A stretch of 64,000 nucleotides of DNA, taken from positions 930,001 through 994,000 of the forward strand of contig JAMWET010001661.1 of NCBI GenBank assembly GCA_024036415.1, read 5' to 3'. The stretch is from Prochilodus magdalenae (lineage: Eukaryota > Chordata > Actinopteri > Characiformes > Prochilodontidae). Positions 11,401 through 26,099 of this stretch are shown in pieces. The translations under genes were made by a program, and so were the position numbers. How positions within the stretch are numbered: the first letter of the stretch is position 1; every line of letters starts with the position of its first letter. The notes beneath the pieces are model-generated. The model was not told the origin of the DNA. It did no database searches and worked only from the letters and a program-made list of their open reading frames with translations.

Positions 11401-13469
11401 ACTTGATACACAAACTGTTGCTAACAAAAAAAAAAATCCAACAAATTTATCATTGCACTGAAAGTGAAGGTTAACCCGTCAGTTCATAAGGTTAATTGTT
11501 GAGTGGAATATCTAGCATATGTTAGAATCTGAGGTTTGATAAATATCACAATAATCTAATAATTGACAGAATGGAACACACCGAATAGGACATAATGGAG
11601 AATGATTGTTGACAGTGTAAAGTCTAATTTAAACTTGTAATCCACCCATAACCGTATACCTTTTCACTCATCAAATGACACTGCAATAATAATTCTAGTT
11701 TTTGTCTCCAAATGACTTCCTCTGTTGTCAGAGCTAGGATGGGAGGATGTATGACATCACAAAATTAGTACATTCAGAAAAGGCTGCTATTTTAAAACAC
11801 AAAGTTCATTGATTGTTTTGCAAAATTAACGATGTTTTAATGTTAAAACGTGAAGTTAAAAATCTGGACCAATAACAATAAATAACATAACTTTTATATC
11901 TGCATAGCAAATGCATTTTATATCTTAAATATAGTTTGTGTTATTAAAGCTTTTAATGTCCTGTTTCAGTTATTAAAACTGTTCTGGTAGAATTTAATAT
12001 ACCAGTTATAAAACCTGATTGTTCTGACTAATTTTAAAATTAAACCATCATTAACTGAGACACCTGTAGCTCAAGTTTATATTGTCATGGTTTTGTTGAC
12101 AATTTTGTACCAGCTGACATGTTAACTGTTATCTTGCTAACCATTTGTTTATGTAACTTGTTTACCTTTTTTGATAATTTACTTAATCAATAGATATAAA
12201 GATAAGAGACGTTTTCATCCAGGTTCTTAAGTATACTAACAGCAGGGTCATTTTTAGAAAGCAGTGCATTAATACAGATTTAGTTGTTGTAAGGCCGTCA
12301 TAGGTGTTCATTTTACAACAACTTAAATGCAGCTCAACCAATCAGACTTCAGAACGTGTTTTATGTTTGAATATTTCACACAGTGTTGAGATTGAAGAGC
12401 TAAACAAAGAACAATGACCTGCAGTCTGCATCAAAACACACTAAAGAATAAAGAATGTGTTCTGTCATGATGGACAAAAAAACTTGTAAACAGATCAAGA
12501 ACACGCTCAAGGTTGTAGAGAAAAGTCAAATATGGCCATAAAGAGAAGAGAATGCAGCAGAAGAACCTCAGAGGGTTTACCACATGATGCAAACCACCGG
12601 TAAGCCTCAAGATCATAAAGGCAGGTTACAGTTTGATATAAAAGTGCATAGAAAAGCCTGTAAAGTTCTGGTATAAAGGACAGTCGAGATAAAAATGAAC
12701 CTGAATCAGAGTGATGGAAAGAGGAGAAATGGAGGAAACTGCTCCTGTTCCAAAGCAAATGGCCTCATCTGTGTGTATGGCTGCAGCAGAGGAGGCCGAA
12801 TGTCTTTATTGATGATGTGGCTGCAGACGGACGCAGCAGGACGAATTCTAAACCAAATGTCCAACCAAATGTTTCAGAAACCAAAGCACACTTGCTCCTT
12901 TTGCCGGAGGACAAAAATACGAAACATCCTTCTAGAGCAACTGTGAAGCTGTTTTAGAGCCAAAGTGTGGAATATTATTGTCTGGCTGAAGCAGAATTTC
13001 TCGACTAAAGATGAGACAGCAGTCAAAAATCTTCAAAAACATAAAAAAAATAAATAAATAAAATTGTGTTCTTTACATCTCTAGCACCTAGCATCATTAC
13101 ATTTGTTACAATTCACGACCAAGCTATAGGACTCGAGTTCAAACTTTTGCTAATTTGTCCAATTAGAAAAGTTTTTCCAAGAAATATTTCCTGGACAAAT
13201 TGTTCAGATTATTTACAATAAATACAATCTTGTCCTTAGAACCTAATAATCTAGCTAACTATCTTAAGGTCCATAGACTGTCATGATTTACAATGTTTCT
13301 TAAATGAGCAATTTTAAAGATTTTTAGGTTAAAATATTTAGAAAGTAAATGAAGTGACAAAAGTGAGTGAAGTGACATAAACAGAAGCAAAACAAGATTT
13401 AACACTGAAGTTGCTTTCCACTTCTAGAGCCATCCTTACATGATCCAGCCCAGAGCAACACCTGCCACA
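11401..13469. other. No gene recognised
   Basis: This is AT-rich sequence with only short frames. The 83-codon + frame at 12695-12946 and its minus-strand partners show no domain, splice context or codon bias that I would trust. Confidence 0.5.
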
Positions 13470-13642
13470 TGATTAACAAGAGGTTAGAATACACCATCGG
13501 GGCAGTGCTACGTCTTCATACACCACTACCTACTCTTGAGGTAGAATGTGGTATTACAAAACATGACAAGGCAGGGATAGCTGTTTAGCACGCTAACTTC
13601 AGTAGATAACTCAAAACAATACATAGACATCTAGGAAAACTG
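13470..13642 (+). repeat. Dispersed repeat, copy 1 of 2
   Basis: It shares an ordered series of blocks with 19733-19951: 'GGCAGTGCTAC.TCTTCAT', 'CAGGG.TAGCTG.TTAGCA', 'GCTAACTTCAGTA' and 'AGA.TCT'. The copy is somewhat shorter and diverged. There is no coding content. Confidence 0.6.
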
Positions 13643-16600
13643 TGATCCCATGGTCCAAAACCATGCACTTACATGTGTTTGTTAGTGGTGGTAGTTAGTG
13701 ATGGTTTGTTAAGATCATGGCTATTATATCACTTTATAAGAAATAATCAAAAGCTCATTTTAAGACAATATGTAAATTTGATAACATTAGTAAAATGACA
13801 ACCATGAACACTATTTGACCAAAGCCTAAAAAACGTACAATGAGCAAATGACTTATACAAAAACATGTATGACATCACAAAGAACCAAATTATTTTTTTC
13901 TGGGCTGTGTAGTAGAGGAAATTCCAGGAGCCGTATTATACAACTATTCAACCTAATTCAGAACAATCTGAAAATGATAATATATAAGTAGCTTTTTGGA
14001 AACGTGATATATTTATGAATGGAATTAGTATGAATTTATTTATAGGTTTTCTAAACCTGTTTTCCAAAATACTTTAATACTTTAAAATACTCTAGCAATT
14101 TTAATATGAAATAATATTTTTTTAAAATAGAAATATTAAATAAAAGGTTTATCAAAATCTACAAATATTGGTTGGATAGGCAGTGGTTGGATAGGCAGTG
14201 CCAAAAAGTGTCCTGAGACCAAATTTGTACTAATTTTGTCCAACAGAAAAAAAGCATGTGACCGATTTCCTTATGATACTTTATGCTACTTGTCTACAAA
14301 CTCATCCACTGAATCAGTGATCACAGAGGATCTTGTGAGACCTATATATTTTATGTATATAGGAATAATATAGGAATATCCTATTAAGTTCATTTTGACA
14401 AGTGGTTGCCTTTGAATATGGCCTGTAATTTTAATGTTGTTCCTTCATGCATATCACATTCGAACTGAGCATACAACTCCCGGCAAATGAGCAAGACAGC
14501 AGCACTTTGATCTGCCTGCGATATCTGTTGAAATTTTCATCCCACAACAAAGGACGTTGAGGAGAAGCAGGTAAACCCTCCGGCCTTTTGATCTCCAGAC
14601 CGACACACAAGGCTACTTGTGCTCAGAAGTGGCACGGGTCATTAAAACTCCCCCGGCGGAGGGCAGATGAGAGAGCTGGGTTTGAGAAAAGGACTCAGCT
14701 GTCAGGAACAAGCAGAATAGAACCTTTCAGCGCTCACGGTGCTTCAGCCATCTCAGTATGAGCCGTTCTCTCAAAGACAACCTAAACCTGTAACCAGCAC
14801 ATACCTCAAAAGGGTTGCGGCACAAGCCGCTTTCAGCAACACTGAGGCATTAATGCTTTAGATGTGACATGACCTCAGAATAGGAATAGATCTGGTGATG
14901 GCTTAGTGAGGTATTGGTAGTGACCGGCGGTGCTAGCAAGTCTCAGGTTTTCCCTTTAAAGCCAACACAAATTCCCCCAGCCCATGCCCTTTTAGTGCCC
15001 ACGGGACCAAGTTCTTCTAGCATCATAACCACAAGGGCTGACCGTCGTATCTTCCCAGGCTTGGTCATAACTGGCTGGTCTGTTTCAGTGTTGTTCTGTA
15101 ACATCTGTTAACATGACTGCAATGAAATGTAGGGTTATCTCAGAGAGGTCCTAGAAACAATACCATAAAGAGAAAACACATCAAAACTTAAAAACGAAAA
15201 TTCAATTTTGCTAATAATTATGCTGATAGTACATACAGCACCAAAAAGAATAAGCAGATGATGATGATGATGATGATAATAATGATTTTCCTCTGTATTG
15301 TTTGGTAATCATATATCACTTTTTAAATAGCACAGTTAACAAAACTAATCAGGACTGAACTATTGACTGGGGGACCAGAGACAACAAAGGTTGAGGACAA
15401 ACATTTGAGACAGTTCACTGTAGATGAAAAACAGCCCTAAACATGTACAATTCTCTTAATGAATGGAAATGTAAGGAAATTATTCATATATTATTAATTA
15501 TTATTATTATTTATTAATTAATTTATATTACCATTCAAATGAGATGTTAGCATTTACTCTTCCAACTGGCTTTTTAATTCAATTTGACTCCTCACTTGTT
15601 TGCTGCAAATAACAACATGCACGCACTCATCAGACCATACAGAGACATGATATACAGTCCCGTGTCCATAAACATTGAGATGCTGGGCAAATGTAAATAA
15701 TATGTAAATGCAAATAATCTAGAGATTTCATCATCTACACTACATAATATTATACAATTATATTTAGAGGATCTAGAGGACCCTGCAAGCAACGAAAAAG
15801 GCAAAAACCAATACTGGATAATCGTAGTACTATTCCATAATAGCACACCTTAGCCTTATTTTGTACTTTCTGATTTCTGAACTATTCCTGTTTCTGGGAG
15901 GGCAATAATTGTTTCCTGTCCTGCACCCATTCCTCAGCAAACGACTTGAACGACTTGACATACTCAATATTTTCCACTTCATTTTTTGAGTCAGTTCTCT
16001 CCATGTGGTTAAATTATGTCCTTTTGATCTGCATGCAGGTGTTGCTGAAAATGTGAAATGAAATTGCGTGACAAAGGCAATGAGGTCAACATGAAAAATA
16101 ATTCTGAAAGGCATAATGGTTCTTATGAATATTTGGAAATTTAAGATGTAATATGAGCGTGAACCGAACTCCCGGCCGGCATGGATGACTTTGCCATTAT
16201 TCTCTGCGGAAAAATAAAAAATGTACTCATTCCTATAGCACCATTTTACAGAAGCAGTAATGCAAAACAGGGTGGTATTGTTGATATGTAGTCCATACGG
16301 CTCCAGGGGGTTACAAGGAATGATGCTGGGGAATTACAAGGTTAATGTGCTTACCGAATCTGTTTAAACAAGAAAGCTAACTTTAATTTTCTGAAAACAA
16401 AATGAAAAATCAATGTGTCAATTTAAATAGCCCTGTGTTTCCAAGGCCAGGCTTGAAATTCCATTCCATATTTAGGATAATGGAGTAACAAAGCCTTCCT
16501 ATCCTTTATTTTCTGTTCCTAGTTGTGTTCCATGCTTAGAAGCATAGGTGGTGGCTAAGGCATTGTTAGGCCATTACTCTGGCTTTCCAGGCGTTTGCTA

Positions 16601-16644
16601 AGGTATTTTATTTGATTTTGTTGTTACTAACCGAAGATGATAAT
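13643..16644. other. No gene; short GAT microsatellite
   Basis: No gene is recognised. A (GAT)n-type microsatellite sits at about 15257-15297. The stretch 14480-14800 is less AT-rich than its surroundings and without repeats, which could mark conserved noncoding sequence, but this cannot be judged without an alignment. Confidence 0.45.
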
Positions 16645-16960
16645 ACATAGTCGATTCACATCATTATGACCACCAGCTAATATCCAAAGTAACCGCCGTA
16701 TGCAGCATGGACAGCAGATAGACTGGAGTGACTCAGTAGATTCCTGGTAGGTAGTCACAGGTATCTGGAGCCATGCTGACTGCAGTGCATCCCACAGCTG
16801 TTGGAGGGACATGAGTGCACATGACACAGGTAACTTGCAGATCTGTGAAGATCAACATATGCTGCCATCCAGACATTGTTTTAGGAAAGGTCTTGCTTTT
16901 TTCAGAACGACAACGTCAAACCACATTCTGGTGTCAAGCCACATTCTGCCTGTATTATGT
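16645..16960. repeat. Possible Tc1/mariner-type remnant
   Basis: 'TTCACATCATTATGACCACC' (about 16654-16673) resembles the terminal region of a fish DNA transposon family. 'ACGTCAAACCACATTCTG' (about 16912-16929) resembles part of a transposase-coding region with the motif for N-V-K-P-H-S on the + strand. The two pieces may come from different families. No frame is intact and the limits are uncertain. Confidence 0.35.
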
Positions 16961-19732
16961 GGTATGGCTTGTGTGACCCCACCCATCCCAAAAGCTATGC
17001 TGGATATGAAAAAAAAAAACACCAATAAACAGCACACAGCAGCACCTTTATGCATTTTATAAACATTTACACATTTAGTACCCACATACACATCAGTCAG
17101 TACTTGTTAGACCTTGCCTCCCATCCAAATAGGTAAGAAGAGGGCTCCAGGTTTTTGAAAATCTACTAGATTTCCCAGCATGTTCACATCAGACCTTCTA
17201 CATGTGCAATGTACTACAAAGCTCATTGATTTCCAAAGCGTTAAAATAGTTTTTTTAGCTACTGTCATACCATGCTGGATCGCCTAAATCTTACAGACAC
17301 TATACGCTGTTATTGTGTTGTAATCAGCCCTCAGTAATGTTTGTTTATGCAACAGTTGTGACCGACGCACTAAATATGTGTGGCATTTCGGCTACAGATG
17401 GGAAACAGATTGCTTAGCAGAGCCACTGTTGGCTCCTCCAAGAAGGAGAAACACAGCCTCATTCATCAGCTCTGACACTCTATATCTCAACACCTGAGAG
17501 ATGACCAAGATCATACTCTCCCATTCATTCCTATCCACACACACAAAACACAAGACTTGTTTTTATACAAAGTCAGGACCTAATGTCATTTCCCAGTTGT
17601 ATACCGTACATAGTGTCTGATACAGTGCAAATGTCAGAGACCCCCTTTCCAGTCAATACATAATTGTCAGATGTTTGTGATGAGATTAGAGATTAGATAC
17701 TCTACAAAACTAGATTTAAAACTAAAGTTAAAAACTGATTAAGAGTTACAGAGAAAAATGGAAGACCTGACAGACCACCAAAACAGCACTTAAAGCTTTC
17801 AAATTTGGGAAAGAGAGAAACGTCATTCTTCCATCTTACTTCGGATATGAAAACATCCATATGTGTTTCTGTCCATCCTTCCACTGTGAGGAGACAATAC
17901 ATTTTACATATTTTTGCTTTTCTCATCATTACAGTGTTTTGTGTCCAGCCTCACATGTTCATCCAGTAGTCAGCAATGCTCTTATGTGATTACCAGTGAT
18001 TAGGTGCTATTGGCCAAATACCACCCCCATGCAGTTTCTGAACACATTAGCAAAGATCCTTGAAGCCATTTTAATTCTCAGAAATCCACTTCTTCTGTAT
18101 TTTATGAAGAAACAAACAAGACGATATGCACCCATTTAATATGTAACCAATTGTTTAAGACTGCATGACTGGAGTGTTTATGTTACTATATTACTGAGCC
18201 ACAATAGAACATACCCAAGTTAATTAAGCTTGAAGTGCTGTTGAAGTCCTCATAATGTAAATTCTAGATTATAACTAAGAGGTAGTAAAATGGTGAGTTG
18301 GATGGTTTTTTTACCATTTCAGGATTTTCTGGTTGGACTTGAAACCATGGCTTGATGATGTACTGGAGTCATACTTAGCATAACCCCAATAAAGTGGTAC
18401 TTTGAGTATTCAAGGCTACTTGACTTAAAGATCATGTGAGGCGAGCATATTAGGTCTCAATGCAATATGTTAGTCAGAACCACTGCTTACGGAACAGATC
18501 TAACAGGCTACTACTTTTCTGTTAGCATACACTAGCTACGTCTTTCATAAACAAGAGGGAAAAAAGAATTCTATTGCAAACAGAGAGCAGTAATGTAGAT
18601 TTTCTAGTAGGGCCTCTAGCTCTGAATTGTCAGATTCTGGCTATGGAGGCTTTTACATATTTATGGCTGTACGATCAAGTAAAGCTGCTAGATGGAGCAT
18701 CCCTTTCTGGATTGTTATGGTATTTTGCTCTTGATAGAGACTGCACCTTTCAAGCAGTCAGGTGTAGAAACTCATCGCTCTAGTGGACATGCCATCAGCA
18801 TTTCAGAACAGATCATTTTTTTACCATTTTGTCAAAATTTTATATTCCTGACAATTTTTTAATAATTTAAATTTGACTCGGTGGTTAAGGGAGCAATGTG
18901 TACGAGGATGTAACATGCCTAATTAATTCTCCAATCAAACACCGTATCACCAGAAAGTTATGGCATCCATCCTTATTATAAGAAATGCACATTTAGGACT
19001 GGACCCAAAAAATCTGCAATCCCATTGTAATAACTTTATTGGTGAAAACCTCTCCAGCACTATCAGAATACCAGCACTCTACCCATATCCAGGCTCTGTG
19101 TTCGTACAATGAAGCTAAAGCCGCCCAACATTAACATTTCTTTCCCTTTGAAAAACGTTTCCCCACGGTGGCTGCTAACAGTGCCCGGCTGTATTGGACC
19201 CTTAGTAAAGCTGCAATGTTATGGCGTTCTTACTTTGAGTAAGACCATCTATGTGAACCGATGGTTAATCTGAGCACTGCAGTATTAAACCCTAGCCCCC
19301 TTGCTAAACGTTGCTAGTGGGCCTAGTAGATGGAGCAAAGTGAGCAAAGCAGCTAAACTGAAGACTTTGATTTTACACTGGTTGAAGCCTCCCACCAACC
19401 CCCTAGAACAAAGCTTTAAATATTCACTCCTCGTTACTGCCAGACCTCAAAAAATGGTACTCAGGACTGCTCTAGTTAGCATCAACAGCAGCTTATATAC
19501 TGTTTTAGAAGAAACATTGTAAATTCAGAGTTCACTTAATCCCATTACTCTCTGGCAGTGTTAACTCTTGTTCTGCTTCTGTTAACCACTTTTTTTTTGT
19601 TTGCTGCTGAACATGTTTTCTTGCTGAGAGAGTGATAACTATGATCATAATTTTAGCCACGCTTGTGTTTACTATTTCTTTCACTGACCACCTGTCCTTC
19701 TGTTATCTAACCAAGAGCATGATCTTTAACAT
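16961..19732. other. No gene recognised
   Basis: Only short frames (up to 79 codons) are present, on both strands, with no domains. No repeat boundaries are seen. Confidence 0.5.
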
Positions 19733-19951
19733 GATTGTAAAGAGATTAAAACACACCAACACGGCAGTGCTACTTCTTCATCCTGTTATGTGGGACTCCT
19801 TGGACTTCATGTTAGAGTGACTTACTAACACCTCTTTAGTTACAAAGTGTTAATAAAAGACAGATCAGGGCAGGGCTAGCTGGTTAGCATGCTAACTTCA
19901 GTACATATTGCTGCAAGTCACTACCTAGATGTCTTTGAAATACCATCAAAA
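19733..19951 (+). repeat. Dispersed repeat, copy 2 of 2
   Basis: This is the longer of the two copies (the other is at 13470-13642). It is in the same orientation, with the matching blocks in the same order and extra sequence in the middle. Confidence 0.6.
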
Positions 19952-22900
19952 CTGTTATTATTTTAGTCCCTTTCAGAATGTTTGAAACTTGTTGAAAAAA
20001 AAAAAATTGATGTGCCAAACTCAAAACTTATTTAACAACAAGTGACCTTTTGCAAAAAATATACAGTATATATATATATGGAAAAGTGGTAATTAATAAC
20101 AGTATGAAAACAACTTCCTGTAAATGGTTGTTTAAAATCTGTTGTAGAACGGTAGGTGGGTAGGGAGTGAAAAGAAACAGAAAGAGCGCGAGAGAAGAAT
20201 ATGGCGGAGCATGTCAAGAGGGAGATGTTTTGAGTAGCTGAAGAACAGCGTTGGCACTAAAGCGTGAAGTTCATGTTCGAGTCTCTTTCCCTTCATTCCT
20301 CGTTTCAGCCACACTACCCATCGACAACTCAACCAACCCACAGCCCAAGTCTGAGCTGGACCAACGACTTACTATCCACGTTATATATATATATATATAT
20401 ATAGCCCCATTTAATGAGCTTCTTTACTGTGATAATGATTGGCTTGAAATGATCATTATTATTCCAATGATTTTGTAATCTTCCCTGTAGAATTTATTAC
20501 TGATTACTCAACCAGAAATTTACTGCTTGCTTTCAGACTTGTTTCCTAATTAAACAATAACAGCAGCTCAGAGACATTAATTTCTGCTCCTCGGTCTAAT
20601 GGATCTAAGATCAAGACAGCAAACAAAACCAAATGAGATGTTTAAATAAACAGGAGCTTTGGCTAAATATGGCCCCAAATAGGTAATCACTTAGTTCTGT
20701 TTGCCAGTGATGTTCATTTGTGCACATGGACCATTATTATGTACTGTAATTGCATGTATTATTGCACTTAATGAGTGTAAAGTTGCTTACTTTCCAATAA
20801 AACTTTAGTGCCAGCTAAACTTTGGAGTGGTTTCACAAAGGCATTTATCTGCCAACAGTGTTTTGATTTATTGTATTTGAAATATTTCTCATTTTTAGCC
20901 ACAGAAAGGCCCAACAGGACAGGGCATTGTTGATGTTCTGATGTAAACCTCATGGCATAAATCAAACAGCCTTGTAAATGGTCTTAAATATCTAACGGTA
21001 CATCTTTCAGCCCCCACCATGGCTCAAGCTGTCAAGCTCCACTTGCCCCTGCCAGTCCCATATTCTGCTAGAGAACCTGCTGCTTTATTCTGGAGCCTGA
21101 GGACTTCTTACCTACGGACAACTGGCACTTATTAAGATTACATTAGAAAAAGGAGTGAAGTCTCAGGTCTTTTTGTGCTAGAAGGTATGCTGTACAATAA
21201 AGAAATCTTGCTTCTTAAGATTGAATGTATAACTAAATATAGGTATTGTGGTATACACTAAGTGGGGCTCTACAGTTTCTCATTAGGTTATATGTATAAC
21301 TCCCTCTAAACGTGGGTATTGTGCAGGTATTCTTTCAATCACTAAATTCTGTTCTTACATTTTTTTCATTAAAAATCTGTAAAATGACAATTCAGACACA
21401 TCAAAAGACAGAACAGCATCAAACGCAGTTTCGATTAATCTGCCATACTGAAAGAGTTTTGAAAACTTTCTCATGCTGTCAAAGGGCTACCATCTGGGAC
21501 AGTCTTCTGCCGTGACAGTTCCAGTATTACATTTTATAACAGCTTTCAATCTGTTTCGTTCCTACATCATTGGAAGAAATAATAAATATGGAAATCGTGC
21601 TGCCCTCTATTTCTGAGCATGATTTCTTTCCTCCTAAAGTCCAAAAGAGGAAAGAAAGTAGTTTTTCTCCCATTAGTGTTGTGACTCCTTCTTCAATCAA
21701 CCTTGATCAAATCGGGTTTTGTCCTCGAGTTGTTCTTCCTCTTTTGACCAGACTAATACAAAAAACCTAATAAACAAAGTTCCCTCAGGAATACTGATGT
21801 TCTGCATCAGATCATGTTGCAACATGCAATTTTGCTGTTGGGAATAAAGAGCTTTCATCAAAAAGGAATGAAATGCCAGTAGGAGCAAAAGGTTTAGAGA
21901 CCAGAGACTGGACACTTCGGATCCCTTTGTGCATGATTGTTCAGAGGAGTTTGTTTGAACCAATCAGTCCTTTGTTGCCTGCTGGTATGAATAGACACTA
22001 CAGTTAGACGTTGGTTTTACTTTTTTTTTCTTCTCACCATTCAAGTAATCCCAAACACATTTAGTGGTACAGTGTCTGGACTCTGGGGTGGTCAGTCCAT
22101 TATTCTGAAAAGCAGCAGCTTCTTTGCTTGAACTGTCTATGTACTTTTTCAGTGAGGGCTTCTTGATAGCTAATGAGTCTTCTCAGTTGTTTTTAAAGAG
22201 TTGTTTTTTCAGATTGAAAGAATGGACAGAGACCTGTGAATGTTTTCAGATCTGAAGCAGCTTGAGCATCTTTGTCCTCTCTCAGTCAAAGATGAAAGCT
22301 TTAATTGTTGTTTATCTGATGGGGGAAGTTTGGGTGGTGTCCCAGGTGTTCCAGGTGCTTGTTAGGTTGTCAGGTTTTCATTGAAATCCCCTGAGGAATA
22401 AATAACACTTAACTTAAGTCAGTTTTGACTGAAAGTAAAATAAGTAAAGGGTCTATGTCTCTCTCTGGCTTTTGCACAGTAATGTAGCTCTTTTTGATGG
22501 GCCAAATATGCTTGTTGTGAACAGAAGTGTCTAGCCCTTTCACTGTGTTACATGTGTTTCTCCTCAGGCTTCGTCATGATGCAACAGGGCGGGGGTTGAT
22601 TTCAATGGTGTAACCTCGACACCCAGTGGGAGGTCTTCTCTTGTGGAAAATGCTCTTTCCACAGTCAGGCGCCCAGTGGTCTAAACCACTGGAATTGCAC
22701 ATGAAGAAAATGCTGTGCAGCTTTTGTTAACTTAGCTATAGAACTTTATATAAGTGCTAGTAATTCTGAAAGAGTTGAGAGAGCCCCAGCAGAAGCATCA
22801 TTCTGGCCAGAACATGGGGGCGGATAGTTTTCAAGCACTCCCTCAACAAATCTACAGAAGATAATAACCTACAAATGTACAACCGTTACCCATACAGTCA

Positions 22901-23978
22901 AGGTGAACTTGGCACCAGACAATGTTTTCAATTGCGCAGTTTTAGAACTGTACTTTAAGCCAATTTCCTCTGACCGCCTTTCTTTTCGTTCTCTCTTAGA
23001 CACAGATTTCACACAGTAACCCCAGGCAACCCCTGCCACATTGAAATGGACGGAGTGAACAATACCCTTAAATGAAATATGCTTTAAAGCAGGCTGGGTT
23101 AGGCTCGCTCTTGGTTAGGCAGACTTTTTTGAGAGAGACTGGATAAAGAAGCCACGGTTGATTCTACGAATATGCGATGGCTTATAACAAATCCCTCAGC
23201 TGTGTCAAGAGCTTTTTGCCTGAGCCTTCGCTCTTTATAAGGACACGGCTCCTTCAGTAGTGACGCTCCTGCTATATGCATAGCAAGCTAGCATGAATTA
23301 TCAATAACAGTGGGTACTTTGTTAGCTGGGACGTGGCGCCGTTTTGCGCAGCTGTTGCCGGGTAACAGCTGAAGTGAACTCGCCGTGTGCTTGTAGTGCC
23401 TTTAGAGTGGCCATTTCGACTCATGATGCCTGAAAGGATGATAATCTGTGGCAGCAGTCATGGCTTTTGTGCGAGAAAAATAGCTCCCGTCCACACAGGC
23501 ATCGTCACCTGAAAAGCACACATCATTCTGAATGATTACACCTCCACAACACGGTCTACAGTGTTGGAATATCCACATGCACAGCTCATATCCCTTTAGG
23601 AGCGTCATTTCAGTGCCATTACATTGGGCTGGATGTTCCTGAGCGTGTTCTGCCAGGATAAATATACATAATGGGCTTAAAAAGAGGCGAAAAGGTTTTA
23701 TTTTGTCGAGGCAAAGTGTCACGATGAAATTGCGCTCATTATCCTGCTACGTGCATCCAAGTTTTTGTTGTTGTTGGTAATATTATGAAGTGCATCGTGC
23801 ACCAGAAGAACAGTGCAGGCCTGAGCCTGCATTGAGGACAGTGTTGGCGGAAAGTTTCAAATAATGTGTATATACTCTGTACACCCACATGCACATAAAA
23901 CCATGATTATCTTTTTATGTACAGTGCTGTGGTTTTAGGCACCTAAAAAATAGACTTGAGAAAATGTGTTGTTTGCCG
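19952..23978. other. No gene; TA microsatellites
   Basis: A (TA)n run lies at 20381-20402 and a shorter one near 20068-20079. The 106-codon minus frame at 23402-23722 and the others shown by translation lack domains. Sequence at about 22070-22340 ('GGGGTGGTCAGTCCATTATT') has the feel of a dispersed repeat, without proof. The segment at about 23640-23760 is free of simple repeats and might be conserved noncoding DNA. Confidence 0.4.
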
Positions 23979-24093
23979 TAACGTCCAGTACCTGCTTTTT
24001 AATAGCTGCTGATGAAATTTGATAAATCCATGTGCTGGTTGGAGGCATCCAAACATACATTTTTGGACTAGCTATTTTTTAAACTATTATTTT
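23979..24093 (+). repeat. 115-bp direct duplication, copy 1
   Basis: The copy beginning TAACGTCCAGTACCTGCTTT is almost identical to 25817-25931, with only a few substitutions. Flanks are unrelated. Confidence 0.9.
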
Positions 24094-25816
24094 GCAAACA
24101 TATACATATTGCTCAGATAAATGACTTGTAATAATAAAATAATGTAAAAAAAATAATGAAAATAATGTGCTGAAGCGCTTAAGACCTTTACAATGTACTG
24201 TTTTTCACTACTGCATGAATAAATATGAGTCCTGACAGAAATTATTATTTAATCCTTAATAATGTGTACAATTTGAAGTAAAACAGGTACTAAGAGTCTT
24301 CGGCGTAGGCCCCGTCACTGGCCTAGGTCTTGAAGTATTCAGACCCTCATAGATTCTGATGGATATGGGCAGCAGGGGCGAAGCCTACTCCCTGGAAAGC
24401 AGGAGGGGGACTATACTGGTGGTGGTAGGAGAGGATGTTTTAGGAGAATCTTGAAACAGCAGAACAGTAATGTAGGTTGAATCCTTTTAAAGACAGGTGG
24501 TGCACTGTGATTGGCCAGAGTAATGAATGAATGAGTGACGTAGCATTGTAGTCTTCCTGGCACTAAGACTTTCATGGGTGTAATTACACATTCAGCCCAC
24601 TTTTTGATTTGTTTTACAATACAGGATCCACAGTTTAGTGTCCCTATGTCCTTATGAAAAAAGGTTGAATTGAAGGACTATAATCAAGTTGATTTTGCAC
24701 AGATATCTAATGGCATTGGAGCTGGAAGGCAGGAGGAGTGCAAGAGTGAAATGTTGATTGGTTCTGATCATTTATAAATGCTGGTGTTCAGCCAGTGCAG
24801 TTCCCTTAGATGGCAAAATATTAGAATGTTGGCATACCTCTATGATGCACATTGTCATACCTCTGATTTCCTGATGCACAGTTACACCCCTAATATATCC
24901 TGTATATAAGGCTAATTCTTATGCCGAATGGCCCAGATTGAAACATCATTGCGTGGATGGATCTCGGTTGCCACATTTCCGACAAATAACAGCATGTTGT
25001 TAAATATATTACAGGTTAAAACCGAAAGGACACTAAGAAATCAGTGTGACATCCATAATTGCAAATGTTGACATAGTACATATAAGGAAATGTACATACA
25101 TTAGGGAAAAATACTGGGGGTGGTGTTTCACATTGCTGTAATACCGATTACAACAGGACTACTACAACTGATGGAGCATCAAGTTGAACAAATTGAAGGA
25201 AATAATTTACTCTGGATATACTGCTTAGCAGACCTGAAAAACTGCAGGCTCTGCAGATTCGTGCTGGATCAAAATTACAGATCTGGTTGGTAATCACGCA
25301 AATAACAGCACCCCCCAGGTAACACAAGTCCAGCTCCAATAGGGTTTAAGATGAAAAGATTGGTGAGATAATGGGATTTATTTGGTTTAGTATTATTAAC
25401 ATGAGCTAGCCCACCAGATTGCTCCTGTAACCAAGATGCAATTTTAGTATTAGACTGACTGCTGTTTTTCTGAGTGACATTTTGAGAAATGGGATGTTAT
25501 TAAAGACTTTCCAGCCAAGAAAAGTAGAAGGGAAAACAGTAAGCTGCTTCCATTTACTGCTCCATACAAACAGCTCTGCAGTATTTTAAACAAGAGCAAG
25601 CAGCCATTTTGACCCATGTACCATAAGATGATCAAACTATAACTATAGCTTGGGTTATTATGGTGACGTTAATGAAATTTTACAGAATAAACTCTACTGC
25701 ACATGGAAAAATGTGGCAGTGTTACACACCAGATTAGATAATGCACAGCTATAGCACATAGGTAGCTGTTAGAAGTTCTAACATTGGTACATTATTAAGA
25801 CTGAATATGGCCTTAA
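24094..25816. other. No gene recognised
   Basis: Frames do not exceed 63 codons. The sequence between the two duplicated blocks is unique as far as I can see. Confidence 0.5.
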
Positions 25817-25931
25817 TAACGTCCAGTACCTGCTTTTTAATAGCTGCTGATGGAATTTGATAAATCCATGTGCTGGTTGGAAGCATCCAAACATACATTT
25901 TTGGACTAGCAATTTTTTAAACTATTATTTT
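25817..25931 (+). repeat. 115-bp direct duplication, copy 2
   Basis: It has the same orientation as 23979-24093 and differs by a handful of bases. It ends at the shared 'AAACTATTATTTT'. Confidence 0.9.
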
Positions 25932-26099
25932 TGATGTGATGAGTGGTGTTTGGAGACAGTGAGCAGGGCTGACTAGCAGTATTACGCTGTTAGCACCTAA
26001 ATTTAAAAAAATATTTTAGGTTTTGGATTCTGTGCATGACATGCGCAGTATTGTCAGCCATTGGGTCCATCTTTCCACACTTGTTCTGTCTCACCAGTG

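Noticed and set aside
22070..22340. Possible dispersed repeat starting near 'GGGGTGGTCAGTCC'
   Set aside because: It looks familiar, but I found no second copy in the window, no ends and no coding similarity that I could defend.
23402..23722. 106-codon cysteine-containing minus frame
   Set aside because: No signal peptide followed by an ordered cysteine pattern; composition resembles random translation.
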